A stretch of 14,188 nucleotides of DNA from an uncultured Alphaproteobacteria bacterium (lineage in GTDB: Bacteria > Pseudomonadota > Alphaproteobacteria > CAAHEQ01 > UBA3637), in contig CALXTZ010000027.1 in assembly GCA_944391545.1 (NCBI GenBank), forward strand, positions 1-14,188, written 5' to 3'. Below are positions 13,549 through 14,188 of the stretch, in pieces (positions within the stretch are counted from its first letter, which is position 1; every line of letters starts with the position of its first letter). The notes beneath the pieces are model-generated. The model had not been told where the DNA came from and did no database searches. It saw only the letters and a program-made list of their open reading frames with translations. The translations under genes and the position numbers were made by a program.

Positions 13549-14188
13549 ATGTTCAAACACACGAAAAAAAACTAAGCAAACAACACGGCCGGACACTTTT
13601 GGAGATGCTGGGTGTTTTGGCAATTATCGGTGTGTTAAGTATCACGGCCTTGGTCGGATTTACGTATGCGATGAACAAACACCGGGCGAACGAGACGATT
13701 TACGATGTGATGTTGCGCGGCACCAACGTCCCGATGATTGACGAATATTATTATGACAAAGCGTCGGGATATGAATTCCGTTTTCCGGGATTGGTCAACA
13801 ACGGCCGACAAGGCACCTATTACCCGATGACGACGAAGAAAGATGCGGGTTCATCGTATTACGTTGAAGCAACGGGTGTAACATATCGTGTATGTGAATT
13901 AATTTTAAAGATGAATCCGACGGACATCGACAAAATTGTTGTGGGAAATTCCGTTTATACGGGTGACAGTGACATTTGCGGGACGACGGATGGATTAGCG
14001 ATGAGATTCTGTTTTGGCAGTGACGGGACGATTTGTGACGGTACCGGTCACGGCGGTTCATCGGGTGGTTCCGGCAGTGGCGGCAGTTCGGGCAGCACAT
14101 CCGGCGGCTCTGGGAGCGGAGAAATCGGAACAACATGTGACCCGGCTTGCGGAACCTGTGAACAATGTGTGGACGGTTCTTGTGAAGT
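13549..14188 (+). CDS. Pilin-leader Cys-rich surface protein, frameshifted at A8, 3' end off the window
   Basis: ATG 13549 has AAGGA 6 bases upstream and begins MFKHTKKN, then stops at TAA 13573-13575. The pilin-like frame is one base back: from 13572 it reads LSKQHGRTLLEMLGVLAIIG and stays open to the window's end. The two join through eight A (13564-13571); one extra A, or a -1 ribosomal slip at A AAA AAC (13566-13572), restores a full protein. No other start with a ribosome site precedes the leader in that frame. Order: prepilin-type leader (Gly before Arg+1, Glu+5), membrane helix, a domain of about 120 residues (YYYDKASGYEF, CELILKMNPTDI, RFCFGSDGTIC), a Gly/Ser-rich linker (about 14060-14120), then a Cys-rich start (TCDPACGTCEQCVDGSC). 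Probably exported and surface-exposed, perhaps disulfide-bonded. Function unknown; adhesin-like is a guess. Confidence 0.75.
13564..13571 (+). repeat. A8 tract at the frameshift point
   Basis: Eight A directly before C-TAA, five codons into the pilin-like gene. It contains the heptamer A AAA AAC in phase with the start frame, a known -1 slippery type, and is also a mutable mononucleotide run. Confidence 0.9.
13584..13735 (+). repeat. Right copy of the pilin-leader inverted repeat
   Basis: Counterpart of positions 152-1 on the minus strand. Most differences are third-position changes, so the similarity has been kept at protein level, as expected for a paralogous family; the 3' half is the more conserved. 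Confidence 0.85.

Noticed and set aside
13795..14136. Minus-strand open frame of 113 codons
   Set aside because: It is the antisense of the Gly/Ser-rich pilin-like gene, giving a Ser/Arg/His-rich low-complexity product; the plus-strand frame is the coherent one.
1..14188. CRISPR array, insertion sequence, prophage or known defence system
   Set aside because: No regularly spaced repeats, transposase, integrase, phage structural or nuclease genes were found; the tRNA-Phe 3' end is not repeated elsewhere in the window as an attachment site would be.

Overview
The window (14,188 bases, moderate GC, A/T-rich gaps) looks like a chromosome segment from an uncultured alphaproteobacterium, possibly host- or gut-associated. 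This rests on the alphaproteobacterial-style SUF operon (sufB, sufC, sufD, sufS, sufT in that order) and on pilin-like surface proteins with a 'GRTLLEMLGVLAIIG' leader. The leader association is from memory, so the assignment is an inference, not a measurement. Stop codons are TAA or TGA for every intact gene. TAG occurs only in a damaged regulator gene.

Layout. Positions 1-298 (minus) hold the 5' end of a pilin-like gene and its promoter, with an 11-base G tract (C on the plus strand) inside the promoter spacer. Positions 342-4947 (minus) hold a tight six-gene operon, sufB - MazG-like - sufC - sufD - sufS - sufT, ending in a terminator. Positions 5081-8455 (plus) hold a membrane PAS-GGDEF protein with a degenerate active site, an aldose 1-epimerase-like gene and pyruvate kinase, packed as one likely transcript. 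Positions 8481-8637 hold tRNA-Phe with its own promoter and terminator. Positions 8641-8940 are non-coding with two clear hairpins. Positions 8983-9795 (minus) hold a small HD-type ppGpp-hydrolase-like protein. Positions 10015-10783 (plus) hold an XRE-family regulator broken by an in-frame TAG. Positions 10811-12544 (minus) hold argS. Positions 12655-13265 (plus) hold a DHFR/RibD-C-like reductase with promoter and terminator. Positions 13268-14188 (plus) hold a strong promoter, a short reading frame containing a 13-base C tract, and a second pilin-like gene. That gene is out of frame at an A8 tract and leads into a Gly/Ser linker and Cys-rich region that runs off the window.

The core genes do housekeeping work: Fe-S cluster assembly, glycolysis, translation and alarmone turnover. 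The most interesting part is the two ends. Two paralogous pilin-like genes face outwards as an inverted repeat of about 85% identity over 152 bases. Each is associated with a long mononucleotide tract placed where a change in length would alter expression: in the promoter spacer for the left copy, and early in a leader frame plus within the gene's own start region for the right copy. This resembles a phase-variable (contingency) surface-protein family.
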